Program-made: the position numbers and the translations under genes
Notes under the pieces: model-generated
What the model saw: the letters and a program-made list of their open reading frames with translations, nothing else
Database searches by the model: none
What the model was told of the DNA's origin: nothing
Source of the DNA: Gemmatimonadota bacterium
GTDB taxonomy: Bacteria > Gemmatimonadota > Gemmatimonadetes > Palauibacterales > Palauibacteraceae
Assembly (NCBI GenBank): GCA_030601615.1
Contig: JAUVTH010000055.1
Coordinates: 1-8,669, forward strand
Direction of reading: 5' to 3'
DNA length: 8,669 nucleotides
Shown here: positions 5,828 through 8,669 of the stretch, piece after piece
Position numbering within the stretch: position 1 is the stretch's first letter
How the letters are laid out: the number at the start of each line of letters is the position of its first letter

Positions 5828-7653
5828 ACGCCTGGCACTCCGACCCGAAGCTCGGCCAGGGCGCGCCTCGCGACGGGCGCCATGGCGCTCTCCGGGTACT
5901 CCACGATCAGCCGCTCCAGCCACTCAGCGGCCTGGCCGGGATCCTCCCCTTGTTCGCTGCGGGCCAGGTCGAGAAGCGCGCGAGGAGCCTGAGGCCCTCG
6001 GGGCCACGCCCGAACCAGCGTAATCCGAACAGATCGAGCGGCCCGTTCAAGATTCGCGGCGTCGAGCTCAGCCGCCGCGAAAGCAGCCAGGCCGGCACCT
6101 CCCTCTGAGCCCGCCCCGACCCAGGCGTCCACCGACTCGAGAAGCGGTCCAGGATCTCCCATCGCCGTCGCCGCCACCACTCCCAGGCCGAGGGCCGCCA
6201 TGCTCGACGAGTCAGAGCCGTCGACCAGAGACAGAAGCTCTATCGCCTCGATCCGCCCCTCCGGTCGCCCAGTCGGAACGGCAGCAGCCAGCTGCAGGTG
6301 GCCGCGCGCAGCACCGGGTCGTCCGTCCAGCACCTCCAGTCGGCCGTACGCACCGGCTCGAAGCGCTGCCTGCTCGACATCCGCCGGCTGAATTCCCTCC
6401 AGCACGGACCGGGCTCGCGCCAGTGCTCCGCTGTCCATCCACGCGCGGGCCGTCTCGGCGCCCAGGCGGGCAGCGGCCTGCTGATCCTCCGGATACCTGT
6501 CCCGGTGTTCCCTGAGCAACGCCTCTGCTGCCTCGGGGTCATCCCCGACAGACAACCCGTGCAGACGGCGCAACGAGAGGCCGTAGACGTCCGATCCTGG
6601 CATCGACTCCTCGAGCAGGCGAGTGAAGTCCTCTCTCGCCTGCTCGAAGTCCCCGGCCTCATAGGACAGGTCCGCGGCCATCGCTCTCCAGTATCGTGCC
6701 TCCTCGGCCGTACGGGCCGACTCCGCGAGGGACCCTGCACCCCACGCTGCGCCGGCCAGATCACCGGACTCCCGAGCCCGAATAACGTAGTCCTTAAGAA
6801 CCTCAGTTCTGCTCAGCTCCGGAAGATCCGCCATCACGGCCGCCACGAGTTCCCGCGCCCACGCTCGCTCACCGAGCAGCAACGCGAGATGCAACGCCCC
6901 TCTGCGCTCGAGGAATGTGACGTCCGCCGCCCCCAGCTCCTCTTGAAGCGCGGCCACGGCATCGTCCCGCCGGGTCGGTGGGTCGCTGATACGTCTCTCC
7001 ACCGCTTCGACTCCCACCTCGCCCCACGTCAGCATCGCTCGCCACTCGGCAGCCGCCGGCCCGTAGGAGCTGAGGCCGGCTTTCAGCTCCGCGAGTTCCT
7101 GGACGAACAATCGATTTGATCCGATTGTGGACCGTCCTTCCTCCAGGACTCGAATAGCGACAGCGCGTTCTCCCGCCTTTGCCCACAGACCCGACAGCTC
7201 CACGTAGGCCGCCTGCTCCAGCGGCTCCTCGCGCACCCAGCGTCCCGCGACACTCAACGCGCTGTCCTGCAGGCCGGCGCCTGAGAGTGCGCGTATCCAC
7301 ACGTGGCGCACGGCAGGAAGACCTGAATCATCGAGACGCACGGCTTCCTCCGCCCACGGAAGCACCCGCTCCGGCTCGCCCGACCTCTCTGACATCTGCG
7401 CGAGCATGAGGAGGGCTGAAACCGACACGGGCTGATCCTCCAACAGGTTCTCCAGCGCTCTCTGCGCCTCTTCCCCTCGACCCGCCCGCTCGAGTCTTTC
7501 GGCCTGCTCCAGCACACGGTGTTCGCGGACCGCGCGAGACCCGCCGTCCTGGCCTGAAGCAGAACCGACCTGGCACCCCAGGAAGGCCAGAAAGGCCAGA
7601 TATGCCTGGAGCGGCCGGGTGAACCGCCGACCTCCTGCCCTCTCCTCGCTCAC
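5824..7653 (-). CDS. Exported TPR-repeat protein, possible lipoprotein
   Basis: 609 residues. After a basic N-terminus (MSEERAGGRRFTRP) comes a hydrophobic stretch, LQAYLAFLAFLGC, ending at C27. FLGC is an imperfect lipobox, and cleavage after SASG (31-34) by ordinary signal peptidase is the alternative. The remainder is almost all helical hairpins of TPR type. Clear units are at about 44-75 (EQAERLERAGRGEEAQRALE), 78-107 (ALLMLAQMSERSGEPERVLP) and 545-605 (APRALLDLARSEQGEDPGQA, then WLERLIVEYPESAMAPVARR), with more degenerate repeats between. No enzymatic motif was seen. Such proteins act as scaffolds for envelope complexes, which here would be an inference. The start is GTG 7653, which overlaps the stop of the upstream coiled-coil gene (GTGA), behind a weak GGCGGGA. 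The stop at 5826-5824 overlaps the GTG start of the secreted-protein gene, so the three genes are probably translationally coupled. Confidence 0.88.
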   Translation of the reverse strand: MSEERAGGRRFTRPLQAYLAFLAFLGCQVGSASGQDGGSRAVREHRVLEQAERLERAGRGEEAQRALENLLEDQPVSVSALLMLAQMSERSGEPERVLPWAEEAVRLDDSGLPAVRHVWIRALSGAGLQDSALSVAGRWVREEPLEQAAYVELSGLWAKAGERAVAIRVLEEGRSTIGSNRLFVQELAELKAGLSSYGPAAAEWRAMLTWGEVGVEAVERRISDPPTRRDDAVAALQEELGAADVTFLERRGALHLALLLGERAWARELVAAVMADLPELSRTEVLKDYVIRARESGDLAGAAWGAGSLAESARTAEEARYWRAMAADLSYEAGDFEQAREDFTRLLEESMPGSDVYGLSLRRLHGLSVGDDPEAAEALLREHRDRYPEDQQAAARLGAETARAWMDSGALARARSVLEGIQPADVEQAALRAGAYGRLEVLDGRPGAARGHLQLAAAVPTGRPEGRIEAIELLSLVDGSDSSSMAALGLGVVAATAMGDPGPLLESVDAWVGAGSEGGAGLAAFAAAELDAANLERAARSVRITLVRAWPRGPQAPRALLDLARSEQGEDPGQAAEWLERLIVEYPESAMAPVARRALAELRVGVPGV

Positions 7654-8669
7654 GGAGTCCCGCCTGCCTGGACTTCGTTAAGGCGGTCGAAGTACTCGTA
7701 TACGAGACGCCGCTGCGCAGATGTCAGTTCGTGCATCCGGCTCTCATCCGGATACGGAAACCGCGGGCCGGCGTCGACACCGGTGGCACTCTCCGGAACG
7801 AGGATGACCCCCGCCCGTGCCGTGGTCGATTCCCTTCTTCTCGAATCCTCATCATGCTGTTCCAGAGACCGCCCCGCATCGAGCAGCCGGCGGAAAAGCC
7901 GCTCCTGGCGTGCCAGGGTCTCCCGGTCCAGCGCTCCGTCCGCCAGCAGGCCGGCGATCCTGTCAGCCTCCTCGGCCAGGTCGCCCGGCCGCCCGGCCAG
8001 CTCGCCTGCGGCGCGCTCCACGGCCAGTGCCGCCAGTCCCCTGGCAATCTCCTCCTGCCGGCCCGCCAGCTCGCCGAGGCGATCATCCAGCTCCTGTCCT
8101 CCACGACTGAGCAGGAAGAGCTCTCCAGCATCAGCGTTGATGCTGGCCTGGCGCTGTCCCATGCGGGCCAGCCTCTCGAGAGCCTCCTCCATGCCGGTCG
8201 CGGAGTTGGCTTCAGCCATCGCCTGCCGACTCGCCACGAGGGAGCCTGCAAGATCGGCCAACGCCTGGACCACAGCCTCCCCCTCACGAATCGCCTCCGG
8301 CCGGCGCACCGCCCCTCCCGCCAGGCTCTGCCCGAGGGCATCCATCTCCTCACCGGCCTCGGCCGCGGCTGTGCCGGAGCGTCGATCGAGCAGGGCTGTC
8401 TTCCTCCCTGCGTCCGCGAGAGCCTGGGACAGATTGTCGAGGCCCTCCCTGAGCGCGGCCTGACTGCGGGACAGGCCTTCCAGCGGAGTCCCGTCGCGTA
8501 GCTGTTCGACGATCCGCTGCTGCTCCTTCGCCAGCTCAAGCGCCTCGGTCGCGGCCTGGTCAACCGCCTCCAGTGCCTCCTCTCGCCAGTTGTTCGACAG
8601 AGCCTCCGATGCTGCCGTGAGCTCTTCCTCTGCCCGCTTCAGCTGCTCGGCAGCAGCGGCAGAAGTCTG
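7650..8669 (-). CDS. C-terminal part of a large Ala/Glu/Arg-rich coiled-coil protein
   Basis: The frame is open from base 8669 to the TGA at 7652-7650, giving 339 codons with the stop and no start needed within the window, so the N-terminus lies to the right. An internal ATG at 8345 is not taken as the start because the upstream frame continues with the same composition (LKRAEEELTAASEALSNNW, then EALEAVDQAATEALELAKEQ). Almost the whole segment is low-complexity amphipathic helix with heptad-like Leu/Ala spacing, the pattern of a long coiled coil. A conserved-looking stretch, QERLFRRLLDAGRSLEQHDED, occurs near codons 241-261 of the visible part, followed by a disordered linker. The C-terminus has PYPDESRMHELTSAQRRLVY and then EYFDRLNE, a helical tail. 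This layout resembles the C-terminal part of large DUF4175-like membrane proteins found beside MoxR/von Willebrand (Bat-type) operons, but the membrane part and the neighbours needed to confirm that lie outside the window. It overlaps the TPR gene by four bases. Confidence 0.8.
   Translation of the reverse strand, partial: QTSAAAAEQLKRAEEELTAASEALSNNWREEALEAVDQAATEALELAKEQQRIVEQLRDGTPLEGLSRSQAALREGLDNLSQALADAGRKTALLDRRSGTAAAEAGEEMDALGQSLAGGAVRRPEAIREGEAVVQALADLAGSLVASRQAMAEANSATGMEEALERLARMGQRQASINADAGELFLLSRGGQELDDRLGELAGRQEEIARGLAALAVERAAGELAGRPGDLAEEADRIAGLLADGALDRETLARQERLFRRLLDAGRSLEQHDEDSRRRESTTARAGVILVPESATGVDAGPRFPYPDESRMHELTSAQRRLVYEYFDRLNEVQAGGTP

Noticed and set aside
7731..8501. 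Overlapping plus-strand frames (up to 256 codons) opposite the coiled-coil gene
   Set aside because: These are shadows of an Ala/Glu/Arg repeat-like coding sequence. Several frames are open at once here, which is a composition effect.

Overview
The window is a GC-rich (by eye, not counted), fully coding stretch of bacterial chromosome in which all six recognisable genes lie on the minus strand, so it reads from right to left. The gene style suggests a Gram-negative, Gemmatimonadota-like bacterium: dense GC-rich coding, GTG and TTG starts, exported TPR and coiled-coil proteins, a TonB-like single-pass membrane protein, and a DapL-like aminotransferase. That assignment is an inference from gene content and was not tested. 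No RNA genes, insertion sequences, CRISPR arrays or long repeats were seen, and no stretch above 80 bases lacks a gene.

In order of transcription: (1) the C-terminal 338 residues of a large Ala/Glu/Arg-rich coiled-coil protein, cut by the right edge (8669-7650); (2) an exported TPR protein, possibly a lipoprotein (7653-5824); (3) a secreted protein of about 420 residues with a possible glutamine-amidotransferase-like Cys/His pair, from a conserved family without an established function (5827-4565); (4) a fold-type I PLP aminotransferase most like LL-diaminopimelate aminotransferase (4542-3346); (5) a single-pass inner-membrane protein with a TonB-like N-terminus but no recognisable TonB C-terminal domain (3349-2462); (6) valyl-tRNA synthetase, complete at its N-terminus and cut by the left edge (2384-1).

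Genes 1/2, 2/3 and 4/5 overlap by four bases (GTGA, GTGA, TTGA), genes 3 and 4 are 22 bases apart, and genes 5 and 6 are 77 bases apart. This points to one transcript with translational coupling. Four of the first five products are predicted or suspected to act in or across the envelope. The aminotransferase may supply diaminopimelate for lysine and peptidoglycan, which would fit an envelope theme. valS is probably a housekeeping gene at the end of the run.

The best candidate for something undescribed is the secreted protein at 5827-4565 together with its two upstream partners. Long plus-strand open frames opposite valS and opposite the aminotransferase are antisense shadows of these genes.
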